Source: UBA12545 sp051024685
GTDB taxonomy: Bacteria; Bacillota; DSM-521; Neomoorellales; Neomoorellaceae
DNA length: 64,000 nt
Assembly (NCBI GenBank): GCA_051024685.1
Contig: JAZHPA010000004.1
Coordinates: forward strand, 1 to 64,000
Direction of reading: 5' to 3'
This document shows, piece after piece, positions 24,469 through 34,360 of this stretch. Each line of letters begins with the position of its first letter. Within the stretch, counting starts at the first letter, position 1. Both the position numbers and the translations under genes were made by a program. The notes beneath the pieces are model-generated. The model was not told where the DNA came from. It saw nothing but the letters and a program-made list of their open reading frames with translations, and did no database searches.

Positions 24469-25725
24469 CTAACTATCTCTCTCCCTGCTGAGCTGGGCCC
24501 CCAAACTTTGGAACTTGCTTTCCATTCTCTCGTAGCCACGGTCCAGGTGGTGCACCCTTTCTACATAGGTTATTCCCTCAGCCATCAACCCAGCCATGAC
24601 TAGGGCTGCTCCTGCCCGCAGGTCGGTGGCCTCGACCACGGCCCCCCCTAACTTAGGAACCCCGTTAATAACCGCAATTTTCCCCTCTATCTTTATATCG
24701 GCACCCATGCGCCTGAGTTCTGCTGCATGGCGGAAGCGGTTTTCAAAAATGCTCTCGCACAGGATGCTCGTGCCTTCCGCAGTGGTCATCAAGGCCATCA
24801 TTTGGGGCTGCATATCAGTAGGGAAGCCGGGATACGGCAGGGTTCTGCAATCTACAGCCTGTAACCGCTTTTCCGCTTGCAGGCGGATCCCTGCCCAATC
24901 TTCCTCCACCCGGGCACCCATCTCCCGCAATTTGGCTATGACTGCCGCCATATGGTCCGGTCTGGCCCCTCGCAAGAATATTTCTCCTTTGGTGCCGGCC
25001 ACGGCCGCCAGATAAGTCCCCGCTTCAATGCGGTCGGGAATCACCCGGTGAGTCGCCCCTGCGAGCTCCTTTACTCCCTCTATGCGGATTACATCCTGAC
25101 CGGCACCCTTAATACGAGCCCCTAACTTATTAAGAAAATTTTGTAAGTCTACGATCTCGGGCTCGCGGGCTGCATTCCGGATGAATGTAACCCCCTCGGC
25201 CAGCACGGCGGCCATCATAATATTTTCCGTAGCCCCCACACTGGGAAAATCCAAAAGGATATCCGCCCCTCGTAGCTTGGAGGCTTTTGCTTCAATAAAG
25301 CCCTGCTTTTCCTTGATAGAGGCCCCCATAGCTGCAAAACCCTTCAAGTGAAGGTCCATGGGGCGCGAGCCTATGGCGCAGCCGCCCGGATAGGCTACTT
25401 TAAAGTAATGCCACCGGCTTAGGAGGGGTCCCATGACTAGATTAGAAGCCCTGAGGCGCCGCATCAATGGATGAAGGATCTCGCGGGGAACAGCGCCGGC
25501 AGGATCGATGTACAGGCTTTCCCCTTCCTTCTTGACCTCGGCTCCCAAAAAGCCGGCTACTTCCATCATGACCGCGACATCACGCAGATCAGGTACTCCC
25601 TCCAGTACACAAGGTTTCCGGGTCAATAAGGTGGCTGCTATGAGGGGGAGTACGGCGTTCTTCGCTCCACTTACATGGATCTCTCCTTCCAGGCGGTTAC
25701 CGCCCACAATAACCAATCGTTCCAT
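24469..25725 (-). CDS. murA: UDP-N-acetylglucosamine 1-carboxyvinyltransferase
   Basis: First committed step of peptidoglycan synthesis: adds enolpyruvate from PEP to UDP-GlcNAc. It is 418 residues from ATG 25725 (GGAGG upstream). The active-site cysteine lies in PGGCAIGSRPMDLHLKGF at about residue 116, so the enzyme should be fosfomycin-sensitive. Other motifs: VSGAKNAVLPLIAATLL and YPGFPTDMQPQMMALM. The stop is followed by the ftsQ promoter. Confidence 0.96.
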   Translation of the reverse strand: MERLVIVGGNRLEGEIHVSGAKNAVLPLIAATLLTRKPCVLEGVPDLRDVAVMMEVAGFLGAEVKKEGESLYIDPAGAVPREILHPLMRRLRASNLVMGPLLSRWHYFKVAYPGGCAIGSRPMDLHLKGFAAMGASIKEKQGFIEAKASKLRGADILLDFPSVGATENIMMAAVLAEGVTFIRNAAREPEIVDLQNFLNKLGARIKGAGQDVIRIEGVKELAGATHRVIPDRIEAGTYLAAVAGTKGEIFLRGARPDHMAAVIAKLREMGARVEEDWAGIRLQAEKRLQAVDCRTLPYPGFPTDMQPQMMALMTTAEGTSILCESIFENRFRHAAELRRMGADIKIEGKIAVINGVPKLGGAVVEATDLRAGAALVMAGLMAEGITYVERVHHLDRGYERMESKFQSLGAQLSRERDS

Positions 25726-25742
25726 GCCCCACCCTCCCCTGT

Positions 25743-26654
25743 TCAGGGGCCCTCTCCCCAAATCTCTATCTCCGTCTCCAAGAAAATGCCAAATTTCTCG
25801 GCCACAGCTTGCTGGATCCTTGCCACCAGGTATAATACATCCGAAGCCGTGGCCCTGCCGCGGTTGATAATAAAATTGGCATGCAGAGAGGATACTTCGG
25901 CATCTCCCCGGCGCCAGCCCTTAGCTCCCACTTGTTCGATAAGCCATCCGGCATAATAGCCGGGCGGGTTCTTAAAAATGCTTCCCGCATTGGGCCAATT
26001 TAAGGGCTGCTTGCGACGCCTCAAGGCCAGGTTGCGGGATACGGCCTCCGCTATCTCTTTTTTATCCCCTTCTTTAAGGGAAAACTCAGTAGCGATCACC
26101 ACCAGGCCCGCCCCTTTTAATTTGCTCTCGCGATAATTAAAATCCAGTTCTTCACCCTTGAGGGTTAAGAGTTTTCCGCCCCGGTCCAGTACTTCCACCT
26201 TTTCTACCAGCCGCCCCACGGAGCCCTCCGGAGTCCCCGCGTTCATGACTACCGCACCGCCCACCGAAGCCGGGATGCCGGCGGCAAATTCCAGACCCGT
26301 TAGACCGGCATGCCGTGCCTCTCCTAAAACCCTATGCAAGAGGGCTCCTCCTTCCGCCCATATGGTACAGTCCCGTACCTCTACCCTGGAAAGGCCGGCC
26401 ATCTTAATCACCAGCCCCCGCACACCTTTATCCCGCACCAGAAGGTTGGACCCGTTCCCCATGATGAAGAGGGGCAAACCCTTTTCCCTGGCAAAGTTGA
26501 GACAAATCTCCAGGTCCGTACGGTTGGCAGGTAGCACCAGGAGCTCTGCCGGGCCGCCTATGCGAAAAGTAGTATGCCTGGCCAGAGGCTCCTCCACCAG
26601 AACCCGGCCTTTTACCCGGCCCTGAAGTTCCGCTCCCAAACTCTGCCCCTTCAC
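25743..26654 (-). CDS. murB: UDP-N-acetylenolpyruvoylglucosamine reductase
   Basis: FAD- and NADPH-dependent reduction to UDP-MurNAc. The 303 residues show HTTFRIGGPAELLVLP, FIMGNGSNLLVRDKGVRGLVIK, the FAD/active-site stretch GLEFAAGIPASVGGAVVMNAG and the proton-donor serine region NAGSIFKNPPGYYAGWLIEQ. This is type II (lacks the type I insertion), normal for Firmicutes. Located between murC and murA. Confidence 0.96.
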   Translation of the reverse strand: MKGQSLGAELQGRVKGRVLVEEPLARHTTFRIGGPAELLVLPANRTDLEICLNFAREKGLPLFIMGNGSNLLVRDKGVRGLVIKMAGLSRVEVRDCTIWAEGGALLHRVLGEARHAGLTGLEFAAGIPASVGGAVVMNAGTPEGSVGRLVEKVEVLDRGGKLLTLKGEELDFNYRESKLKGAGLVVIATEFSLKEGDKKEIAEAVSRNLALRRRKQPLNWPNAGSIFKNPPGYYAGWLIEQVGAKGWRRGDAEVSSLHANFIINRGRATASDVLYLVARIQQAVAEKFGIFLETEIEIWGEGP

Positions 26655-26657
26655 GGT

Positions 26658-28058
26658 CTAGCCCTCCGCCCGGGCTCCGGCTGATCCCGTGCCGTTGAGG
26701 TAGCGAACCAGTTCTTCTCCTACCCGGTTCACATCGCCGGCGCCTACGGTTAACACCAGGTCCCCGGGCCGGCAGTTCTTCTGCAAAAACTCCAGGGTTT
26801 CGTCGGCCGTAGGCAAATAATAGACGGCAGAATGCCCTGCCTCCAGGAGCGAATCCACAATTAATTTCGCGGTAACGCCCGGCAAAGGTTTTTCCCCGGC
26901 AGAATATATTTCATTGATAATTATCAAATCCGCCTGCCGAAGGGACTGCCCCAGTTGCCGGTACAAATGAAGGGTGCGGGTATAGCGGTGGGGCTGGAAG
27001 ACAACCACCACCCGCCGGGCCCCTACCTGCATAGCCGCCGTCAGGGTAGCCTTAATTTCCGTGGGATGATGGGCATAATCATCCACCACCCGAATACTGC
27101 CATTGCCTTCTAAGATTTGAAACCGGCGTTCCACACCCCGGAAACCGGCCAGGCCTGCCTGTATAGTAGAGAAGGATAGTCCTAGGTTATGGCCGACAGC
27201 TACGGCAGCCAGAGCATTGACAATGTTGTGCTTACCGGGAACGTTAAGCTCCAGACTCCCCATCAGCCGCGAGCCGCAATATATTTTCGCTGTGCTTCCC
27301 AATCCCTTAAAATTAATTTCCCTGGCTTGTAAATGGGCTCCTTTTCCCAGACCGTAAGTAATGCTGGTTTCCTTGAGCTCGGCGGCTATAGTGGCCAAAG
27401 AGGGATCGTCCGAACAGAGAATCGCCTTCCCCCCAGGTTTTATATTCCCTAAAAATGTGCGAAAGGCCTTCACAATGGCTTCCAGACTGCCGTAATAGTC
27501 AAGGTGATCGTCTTCCACATTGGTGGCCACCGCTATCTCCGGTTTCAACCAGAGAAAGGAACCATCGCTCTCATCGGCTTCGGCCACGAAAAAGGGAGAG
27601 GCTCCCCGCCTGGCATTGCTTCCCAGCCCCGGCACGTATCCCCCCACCACTGCCGTGGGGTCCAGTCCTCCCTCCAGCAGGGTCAAGGTGATCATGGCGG
27701 TGGTCGTCGTCTTGCCGTGGGCCCCCGCTACCGCAATACCCCTTTGAAGCGCCATGAGTTCCGCCAGGAGCTGCCCTCTTTTTATTATCCTGATGCCCCT
27801 CCTCTGTGCTTCCTTGACTTCGGGATTATCTGCGGATACGGCGGAAGACACAACGACCCGTTCTACCTCCGCTGCTATATGCTCGGCACGGTGCCCGCGA
27901 TAAATTACGGCGCCGCGCTGGGCTAGCAAGCGCGTAAACCTGTTCTCCTTCAGGTCGGAGCCGGATACCAACTGGCCTTCAGCCAGTAGTATTTGGGCTA
28001 GCCCGCTCATACCCACTCCGCCGATGCCGACAAAATGGGTCCAACCTTTACCCGGCAA
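26658..28058 (-). CDS. murC: UDP-N-acetylmuramate--L-alanine ligase
   Basis: Adds L-Ala to UDP-MurNAc. Motifs: HFVGIGGVGMSGLAQILL at the N-terminus, ATP loop GAHGKTTTTAMITLTLLEGG, EADESDGSFLWL, and DDYAHHPTEIKATL. The start is taken as TTG at 28058 (466 residues), because GGAG lies eight bases upstream and the protein then begins just before the Rossmann motif, as in homologues; an ATG at 28097 would be the longer choice. Confidence 0.94.
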   Translation of the reverse strand: MPGKGWTHFVGIGGVGMSGLAQILLAEGQLVSGSDLKENRFTRLLAQRGAVIYRGHRAEHIAAEVERVVVSSAVSADNPEVKEAQRRGIRIIKRGQLLAELMALQRGIAVAGAHGKTTTTAMITLTLLEGGLDPTAVVGGYVPGLGSNARRGASPFFVAEADESDGSFLWLKPEIAVATNVEDDHLDYYGSLEAIVKAFRTFLGNIKPGGKAILCSDDPSLATIAAELKETSITYGLGKGAHLQAREINFKGLGSTAKIYCGSRLMGSLELNVPGKHNIVNALAAVAVGHNLGLSFSTIQAGLAGFRGVERRFQILEGNGSIRVVDDYAHHPTEIKATLTAAMQVGARRVVVVFQPHRYTRTLHLYRQLGQSLRQADLIIINEIYSAGEKPLPGVTAKLIVDSLLEAGHSAVYYLPTADETLEFLQKNCRPGDLVLTVGAGDVNRVGEELVRYLNGTGSAGARAEG

Positions 28059-28152
28059 TCTTTCATCTCCTTTCCGCGGAATACCTGCCCCCGGCATCAG
28101 CAGCGTTCTGCGTACATTTGCATCATATGCGGGGCAGACTCCAGGGGTGACA

Positions 28153-29268
28153 TCAGGGCCGGTCGGCTACCGCCAGGATACGTTCGACAATTCGCTCCAG
28201 GGCATCCGGACGTCCCAGGCGCAAGCTGGCTTCTGCCATGGCCTTGAGCATTGCGGGCTGGGCCAATAAGGACTCCAGTGCGGTAAGCAGCTTTCCGCCC
28301 TTAAGCTCATAATCCCGGATTACGATAGCCGCCCCTTTATGGGCTACCGCGCGGGCATTATACTCCTGGTGATTACCGGCCGCGTAGGGATAAGGTATGA
28401 GAATGGCTGGAAGCCCCCGGACCAGAACTTCAGCCAGGAAGGAGGCCCCTGCCCGCCCGATCACTAAATCCGCTGCTGCCAGGGCAATATCCATTTCATA
28501 CAAATAGGGTGTAATGGTAATGTTACCATTTTCGCCCAAATCTATGCCCAGTCTCTGGGCTTCTTGTTTCAGGGATTCATACCCCTGGCGCCCCGCCACA
28601 TGGAGAATACGGACGGATGGTTGTCCACGGTAAAACTGCAGTACAGGTAATATGGCCCGGTTCAGGCTACGGGCGCCCTGGCTCCCGCCTACGCTTAAAA
28701 TGAAGGTGTCTTGGAGCCTTATCCCCAGCCGCTCCCTGGCCTCCTCCCGTCGGGCCTGCAAGATCTCCGGCCGCACCGGCAATCCTGTGGTCACCAGCTC
28801 CGCCCCGCGGGGAAAGAATCTCGCCGCCTCCGGGAAAGTAAGGCAGACGGTATGAGCCACCCGGGCCAGCCAGCGATTCGTCATGCCGGGGTAGGCGTTC
28901 TGCTCGTGCAAGACCACCGGAATACCGAGGGCAGCGGCTACCAGGCATACCGGGCCGCAAACATAACCCCCAGTGCCCACCACCACGTCAGGTCGGAAGC
29001 GCCGAACTACAAGGTAGGCCTCAGCCAATCCCCGGCCCAGTCGAGCCAGGGCCCAAAAATTTCTCCATATCCTCCTCCGCTCCAGCCCCTGTACGGTAAT
29101 GGTCGCCAGGGGGAGGCCAGCCCGGGGAACGACATCTGCTTCCAGCCCCCGGCGGGTACCGATATAGAGAATCTCGGCCTCTGGTTTGGCCTGCTTGAGC
29201 CCCCGGGCTATGGCTAGGGCCGGGTAAACGTGACCGCCGGTCCCACCGCCCGTAACAACTATGCGCAA
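28153..29268 (-). CDS. murG: UDP-GlcNAc:lipid I GlcNAc transferase
   Basis: Makes lipid II at the inner membrane face. It is 371 residues from TTG 29268, which places the first glycine loop RIVVTGGGTGGHVYPALAIA at the N-terminus as usual; the frame remains open to ATG 29346. Also present: LHEQNAYPGMTNRWLA, SVGGSQGARSLNRAIL and the donor-binding ADLVIGRAGASFLAEVLVRGLPAILIPYPYAAGNHQEYNA region. Confidence 0.95.
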   Translation of the reverse strand: MRIVVTGGGTGGHVYPALAIARGLKQAKPEAEILYIGTRRGLEADVVPRAGLPLATITVQGLERRRIWRNFWALARLGRGLAEAYLVVRRFRPDVVVGTGGYVCGPVCLVAAALGIPVVLHEQNAYPGMTNRWLARVAHTVCLTFPEAARFFPRGAELVTTGLPVRPEILQARREEARERLGIRLQDTFILSVGGSQGARSLNRAILPVLQFYRGQPSVRILHVAGRQGYESLKQEAQRLGIDLGENGNITITPYLYEMDIALAAADLVIGRAGASFLAEVLVRGLPAILIPYPYAAGNHQEYNARAVAHKGAAIVIRDYELKGGKLLTALESLLAQPAMLKAMAEASLRLGRPDALERIVERILAVADRP

Positions 29269-29426
29269 GGGAAGAGCACCCCATTTCCCTTGATTATCGA
29301 TGGTCTGCACTTGGGGAAACGCGCCGGCCCACACCCACGCCAGCACCGCCGCCCCTTCCGCCTAACCCCATGACTGCCCGCCGGGCGACCCATGAGCCCC
29401 AGCAACCCGGAGCGGTCCGGAGGCCC

Positions 29427-30524
29427 CTAACCATGGGCATAGCGGGAAACATTGAGCAGAATGCCTACACCGGCCAGGGTAAAAATCAGGGAAGAACCCC
29501 CGTAGCTCACCAAAGGTAGAGTTATCCCTGTTACCGGCAACAGTCCCGTCACTACACCCATATTGATAAGGGCCTGCAGAACAACCATGGTAGTGATGCC
29601 TGCAGCCAGCAGGCTTCCAAAAGCGTCGGGCGCATTCAGGGCCGTGCGAAACCCCCGCCACAAAAAGATGAAAAAGGCCGCGACCACCAGGGCCGCACCC
29701 ACGAAGCCCAGCTCTTCACCCAAAATGGCCATGATAAAGTCGGTATGCTTTTCGGGCACATAGTAAAGTTTTTGCCGCCCGTGCCCCAGTCCGCTGCCAA
29801 AGGCTCCCCCGGATCCCAAGGCCAGCAAAGATTGGATAGTCTGGTACCCGTGTCCCTGGGGATCGGCCCACGGGTTCAAGAAAGCGGTGAACCGCGCCAT
29901 GCGGTAGGGAGCCAAGACAATGGCGGCGACCACTAAAGCCAGCCCTCCCAGGAACAGAAGCATTAAGTGATTACGGTTGGCTCCTCCGGCCGCCAGCATG
30001 AGGTAGGTACTTCCGGCCAACGCCACCGCCGTTCCCAGGTCAGGCTGGGCCAGAATCAAACCGCATACTCCTCCTATCAAAAGCAGATAGGGCCCCAAGC
30101 CCCGGATGAAGGAGCCCTCCAACCTCCGGTTATTCTCGGCCAAGCTGGCCGCCAAAAAAATCACCATGGTCAGCTTTATTAGCTCGGAGGGTTGGAAGGA
30201 CAAAGAACCTATACCCAGCCACCGGCTGGACCCTTTGGCGGTTATGCCCACCATTAAAACCAGAATGAGCAGGAACACGGATACCCCCAGCAGGGGAGCC
30301 GCCAGCCGCCGCCAGTGCGGATAAGGAAAGCCCATTAAAGCTACCATACCGCCCAAACCCAAGCCGGCCCACGCGAGCTGGCGCTTAAGGAAATAAAAAG
30401 CATCCCCCATACTGTAGGCCGAAGTTACGGCGCTGGAACTGAAAACCATGACGATACCCATCGTAAGCAATACCAGGGTGGATAGAAAAATGCCGAAGTC
30501 AATAGGTCCGGCCCGCCTCGGCAT
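29427..30524 (-). CDS. ftsW: SEDS glycosyltransferase FtsW
   Basis: Polymerises lipid II together with a class B PBP at the septum. The 365 residues have about ten hydrophobic segments and SEDS motifs: FSSSAVTSAYSMGDAFYFLKRQ, GSLSFQPSELIKL, LILAQPDLGTAVALA, KLYYVPEKHTDFIMAILGEELGF and LPLVSYGGSSLIFTLAGVGILL. It could be SpoVE instead; only one SEDS gene is in the window. It overlaps the murD end by 26 bases. Confidence 0.94.
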   Translation of the reverse strand: MPRRAGPIDFGIFLSTLVLLTMGIVMVFSSSAVTSAYSMGDAFYFLKRQLAWAGLGLGGMVALMGFPYPHWRRLAAPLLGVSVFLLILVLMVGITAKGSSRWLGIGSLSFQPSELIKLTMVIFLAASLAENNRRLEGSFIRGLGPYLLLIGGVCGLILAQPDLGTAVALAGSTYLMLAAGGANRNHLMLLFLGGLALVVAAIVLAPYRMARFTAFLNPWADPQGHGYQTIQSLLALGSGGAFGSGLGHGRQKLYYVPEKHTDFIMAILGEELGFVGAALVVAAFFIFLWRGFRTALNAPDAFGSLLAAGITTMVVLQALINMGVVTGLLPVTGITLPLVSYGGSSLIFTLAGVGILLNVSRYAHG

Positions 30525-31893
30525 GACTCTCTCCGTCCTCCCTCAGGGAACGGACAAGGCGCTTAAATAGCTCCCCTCGCTCCTCATAATTCTTAAACAT
30601 GTCCCAGCTGGCACAAGCAGGCGACAAGAGTACCACGTCACCGGGTTCCGCCAGACTATAGGCCCGGCCCACAGCTTCTACTAAGTCTTTGACCACTAAA
30701 ATGGAAGAGACCCCCGCCCTTTGCGCCGCCTCTTTCAGGACCGGAGCCGCTTCTCCCAGGAGTATCAAGTGTTTTACCCTTTCCCGCATTTTCCGGGCCA
30801 GGTAGGTGAAATCGCTCCCTTTATTCTTGCCCCCGGCAATTAAAATCAGCGGCTGACAATAGGCGTCCAAGGCCTTCAGGGTTGCTTCGGGATTAGTACC
30901 CTTGGAGTCGTTTATGTACTGGACGCCGTTAATTTCGGCTACAAATTCTAAGCGGTGGGGGACTCCCGAAAAAGTCTTTAAGGTATGGGCAATGTCGGAG
31001 AAGGACACACCCAGAATGCCGGCCACCGCGGCCGCCGCCAGGGCATTTTCTAAGTTATGGGCTCCCTTCAAGGCTAGTTCCTCCACCCGGCACAAATACT
31101 GGGCCCCGTTTCCCAAATCCAGGCAAAGCCGACCTTCCTGAATAAAGGCCCCCTTTCCCGGCCGGTGCCGGCGGCTAAAAAAGAGCACCTGCCCTTTAGC
31201 CCTATCTTTCAGTTCCCGGACTACAGGATCGTCGAAATTGAGGACCGCAAAGTCGTCCTTTTCCTGGGACGCCAAAAGCCGGGCTTTGCAATTGACATAT
31301 TCCTCCCAGGTACCGTGGCGGTCCAGGTGATCGGGGGTGAGGTTTAAGATGGCAGCAACCCGGGGACGAAAGAGTTCGACGGTTTCCAGTTGAAAGCTGC
31401 TCACCTCACACACAAAGTACTGGCCGGACGGTGCCTTGACAGCCTCCGCTACCAAGGGAGTGCCGATGTTGCCGGCTATCCTCACCCCATAGCCGGCATC
31501 TTGGAGCACCTGACCTATTAGGGCCGTGGTGGTGGTTTTCCCATTGGTGCCGGTTATCCCCACCACCGTACTCTGCGGTGGCAAAAGCCGGTAGGCCAGC
31601 TCCAATTCGCCCCACAAAGGGATGCCCAGTTCCCGGGCCGCCCTTAAAGGAGGTTCCCAGGAGGGTACTCCGGGGCTGGTCACTACCAGATGGGGTCTCA
31701 ACTTGACTAGGTCCGGATAGGACCCCAGTATTAGCCGCACACCTTTGTCCCGGAGTTCTCGTAACTCGGGCTCCGATTTAAACTCTCTATCGCAAGCGAC
31801 AACCCGGGCACCTAAATCGGCCAAGACCCTGGCTGCCGCTGCCCCGCTCTTGCCCAGTCCTACTACCAGAACTTCATACCCATTCCAGTCCAT
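30499..31893 (-). CDS. murD: UDP-N-acetylmuramoylalanine--D-glutamate ligase
   Basis: Adds D-Glu. The ATG at 31893 (464 residues) was chosen for its AGAGG site and because the protein then opens with YEVLVVGLGKSGAAAARVLADLGARV. ATP loop GITGTNGKTTTTALIGQVL, then LNLTPDHLDRHGTWEEYVNCK and NDSKGTNPEATLKALDAYCQP. The longer open frame toward 32082 overlaps mraY in another frame and is not used. Confidence 0.95.
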   Translation of the reverse strand: MDWNGYEVLVVGLGKSGAAAARVLADLGARVVACDREFKSEPELRELRDKGVRLILGSYPDLVKLRPHLVVTSPGVPSWEPPLRAARELGIPLWGELELAYRLLPPQSTVVGITGTNGKTTTTALIGQVLQDAGYGVRIAGNIGTPLVAEAVKAPSGQYFVCEVSSFQLETVELFRPRVAAILNLTPDHLDRHGTWEEYVNCKARLLASQEKDDFAVLNFDDPVVRELKDRAKGQVLFFSRRHRPGKGAFIQEGRLCLDLGNGAQYLCRVEELALKGAHNLENALAAAAVAGILGVSFSDIAHTLKTFSGVPHRLEFVAEINGVQYINDSKGTNPEATLKALDAYCQPLILIAGGKNKGSDFTYLARKMRERVKHLILLGEAAPVLKEAAQRAGVSSILVVKDLVEAVGRAYSLAEPGDVVLLSPACASWDMFKNYEERGELFKRLVRSLREDGESHAEAGRTY

Positions 31894-32027
31894 TCTACGT
31901 GCCTCTTTTCCAGTCCGTAAGAATGCATCCGGCCTCGCCCGCTTCCCGTAAGGGAAGCCCTTGGTCGCGGTCACCGGATCATTAAACCCGGTTCCAGGAA
32001 AACTGGGCCGCAACAACCGATGGAGCC

Positions 32028-32987
32028 TCACAGGGTTAAGCTGAAAAGGCCCAGGCCGGCCATAACAACGGCGACGGCCCAAAAAAATAAAACTACTCTG
32101 GTTTCCGGCCAGCCCGAAAGCTCAAAGTGGTGGTGCAGGGGGCTCATGCGAAAGAGCCGACGTCCGGTAAGGCGAAAGAAGATTACCTGCAAAATGACGG
32201 ACAGCGCCTCTAAGACGTAAACCCCGCCTATAATGGGGAGCACCAGTTCCGTCCGCGTCATAATACTGAGCAGGCCGACGGCGGCCCCCAGGGCCAGGGA
32301 CCCCGTATCGCCCATAAAAACTCGCGCCGGATAGAAATTATACACCAAAAAGCCCAGACATCCTCCTGCTAAGGCCCCGGCAAAAATAGCCAGACCTGCC
32401 TTGTCCGCGGCCAGGGCAAGGATAAAATAGGCCAGGGCTACCCAGAAGGTGACTCCCGCCGCCAGTCCGTCCAGCCCATCCGTCAGGTTCACCGCATTGG
32501 TAGTGGACACCAGGAGCAGTGCCGCCAACAAAGGATAGTACCAGCCCAAATCCCACCGCCAGGAGGTGAAGGGGACAGCCACCTCGGTTCCCCTCTCGAG
32601 AAATAGCACGGCCAGCAGCCCCGCTGCCAGGCCCAGCAGTACCTGCCCCCCCAATTTTTGCCGGGCCAGCAGACCCAATGGCCGCCGCCATACAACCTTA
32701 AGAAAATCGTCGGCCAACCCCAAAAGGGCGTAACCCCAGGTCACTCCCAGAAGGGTAAGGGTTAACCCATCGGCCTGGCCGAACACCAGGGTGGCTACCG
32801 TCAAGGCCAGCAAAAAAATAATACCGCCCATGGTAGGAGTACCCGACTTCCCCAGGTGAGTCTGGGGACCATCGCGCCGAACTACCTGACCGGCTCGCAA
32901 AGCTTGCAACAGCTTGATGATGGGCGGTCCTAAAACCACGCTAATGATGAAGGCCAGAAAACCCGCCCATAAACCTTGCTGCATCAT
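32028..32987 (-). CDS. mraY: Phospho-MurNAc-pentapeptide transferase
   Basis: Integral membrane enzyme making lipid I from undecaprenyl phosphate. The 319 residues have about ten hydrophobic segments and the MraY motifs GKSGTPTMGGIIFLLAL, LLGLADDFLKV, NAVNLTDGLDGLAAG, FMGDTGSLALGAAVG and the histidine-rich RMSPLHHHFELSGW. The ATG overlaps the murF stop by four bases. Confidence 0.96.
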   Translation of the reverse strand: MMQQGLWAGFLAFIISVVLGPPIIKLLQALRAGQVVRRDGPQTHLGKSGTPTMGGIIFLLALTVATLVFGQADGLTLTLLGVTWGYALLGLADDFLKVVWRRPLGLLARQKLGGQVLLGLAAGLLAVLFLERGTEVAVPFTSWRWDLGWYYPLLAALLLVSTTNAVNLTDGLDGLAAGVTFWVALAYFILALAADKAGLAIFAGALAGGCLGFLVYNFYPARVFMGDTGSLALGAAVGLLSIMTRTELVLPIIGGVYVLEALSVILQVIFFRLTGRRLFRMSPLHHHFELSGWPETRVVLFFWAVAVVMAGLGLFSLTL

Positions 32988-34360
32988 TCCACCTCTTCCA
33001 ATACCTCTAAAACCTGCTCCATACTCATAGCCCTGGAACCTTTTAGAAGGACGACATCTCCCTCTGCCAGATGTCGGGCCAGGAAGGTACCGGCTTCCCG
33101 GGGATCGGCAAAAGAGAATACCTGACCGGCCGTCATGCCTGCAGCCCTTGCCCCCTGGGCGATTTCTCTTGCCATTTCCCCAACCGTCAGTAAAAGACTC
33201 ACTCCCGCTTCGGCAGCAGCCCTGCCTACCCGGCGGTGGAATTCAGGCGCCCTGGCCCCCAGTTCCAGCATATCCCCCAGTACGGCCACCTTACGCCCCG
33301 GCAGTTGGGCTATAACTTGCAGGGCCGCCGTGGTGGATTCGGGATTAGCATTATAAGCATCGTTATATATATACGAACCCCGGGGACCGGGCAAAAATTC
33401 CTGCCGCATACTTTCCTTAGGCCACGATGTCAGGCGTCGGGCCATATCCTCCGGACCTACCCCCAGGCAGTACCCCGTAGCCATGGCGGCCAGGCTGTTC
33501 AGCACATTATGGAGGCCCGGTACCGGGAGGTGTACCATAACCTCCCCCTCTGGGAATACCGCTTTAAATTCCGTCCCTTCTCTGCCCAACGCCTTGATAT
33601 CCCTGGCCTGCACGGCCGACGACTCTCCAGTCCCGTAGAAAACAACCCTGGCCCGCGTATTTTGGGCCAGGCGGCGACACCACGGGTCATCGCCGTTCAT
33701 AACGGCAAAACCCTCCGGCGGCAGAGCTTCCACGAGCTCTCCTTTGGCCCGGGCAATGTTGGCAATAGATCCCAGTCTGCCCAGGTGGGCGGTCCCGATA
33801 TTGGTAATTATCCCGCCCGTCGGCCGGGCCATCCGGCACAAGGCTGCGATCTCCCCCAATCCCCGCATGGCCATCTCTACCACGGCCACCTGATGTTCCG
33901 GCGTCAACTGCAGCAGAGTCAGGGGGAGGCCGATCTCATTATTAAGGTTGCCCGGCGTCTTCCAAACCTTAAAGTTAGCCTCCAGCACCTGGGCCACCAG
34001 ATTCTTGGTCGTCGTCTTGCCGCTGGACCCGGTCACTCCTATAAGCTCTCCCCGGAAAATCTTCTGCCGGTGGTAGGCGGCCAAGGTTTGAAGGGCCTCC
34101 AAGGTGTCGGGAACCCTAATGAGGGCACCCTTCACCGGCGAAGGCAACCGGGCCACCACGGCCGCTACGGCCCCCCGGTCCAGAGCTTGATCCACATAAT
34201 CGTGGCCGTCAAAGCGCTCCCCCTTGAGGGCGAAGAATACTTCGCCCCCGCAGATCCGGCGGCTGTCGGTGCTCACCCCGTTAGCCCTTTGCTCCGGGTC
34301 CCCTTGAATCAATTCTGCCCGCAGAATATTACAAAGTTCTCCCAGGGTTAGTGAAATCAC
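32984..34360 (-). CDS. murF: UDP-MurNAc-tripeptide--D-alanyl-D-alanine ligase
   Basis: Adds D-Ala-D-Ala to complete the pentapeptide precursor. The 458 residues carry GVSTDSRRICGGEVFFALKGERFDGHDYV, the ATP loop GVTGSSGKTTTKNLVAQVL, NLNNEIGLPLTLL, and IYNDAYNANPESTTAALQV. GTG start overlapping the murE stop (GTGA) and four-base overlap with mraY: continuous translation through the cluster. Confidence 0.96.
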   Translation of the reverse strand: MISLTLGELCNILRAELIQGDPEQRANGVSTDSRRICGGEVFFALKGERFDGHDYVDQALDRGAVAAVVARLPSPVKGALIRVPDTLEALQTLAAYHRQKIFRGELIGVTGSSGKTTTKNLVAQVLEANFKVWKTPGNLNNEIGLPLTLLQLTPEHQVAVVEMAMRGLGEIAALCRMARPTGGIITNIGTAHLGRLGSIANIARAKGELVEALPPEGFAVMNGDDPWCRRLAQNTRARVVFYGTGESSAVQARDIKALGREGTEFKAVFPEGEVMVHLPVPGLHNVLNSLAAMATGYCLGVGPEDMARRLTSWPKESMRQEFLPGPRGSYIYNDAYNANPESTTAALQVIAQLPGRKVAVLGDMLELGARAPEFHRRVGRAAAEAGVSLLLTVGEMAREIAQGARAAGMTAGQVFSFADPREAGTFLARHLAEGDVVLLKGSRAMSMEQVLEVLEEVE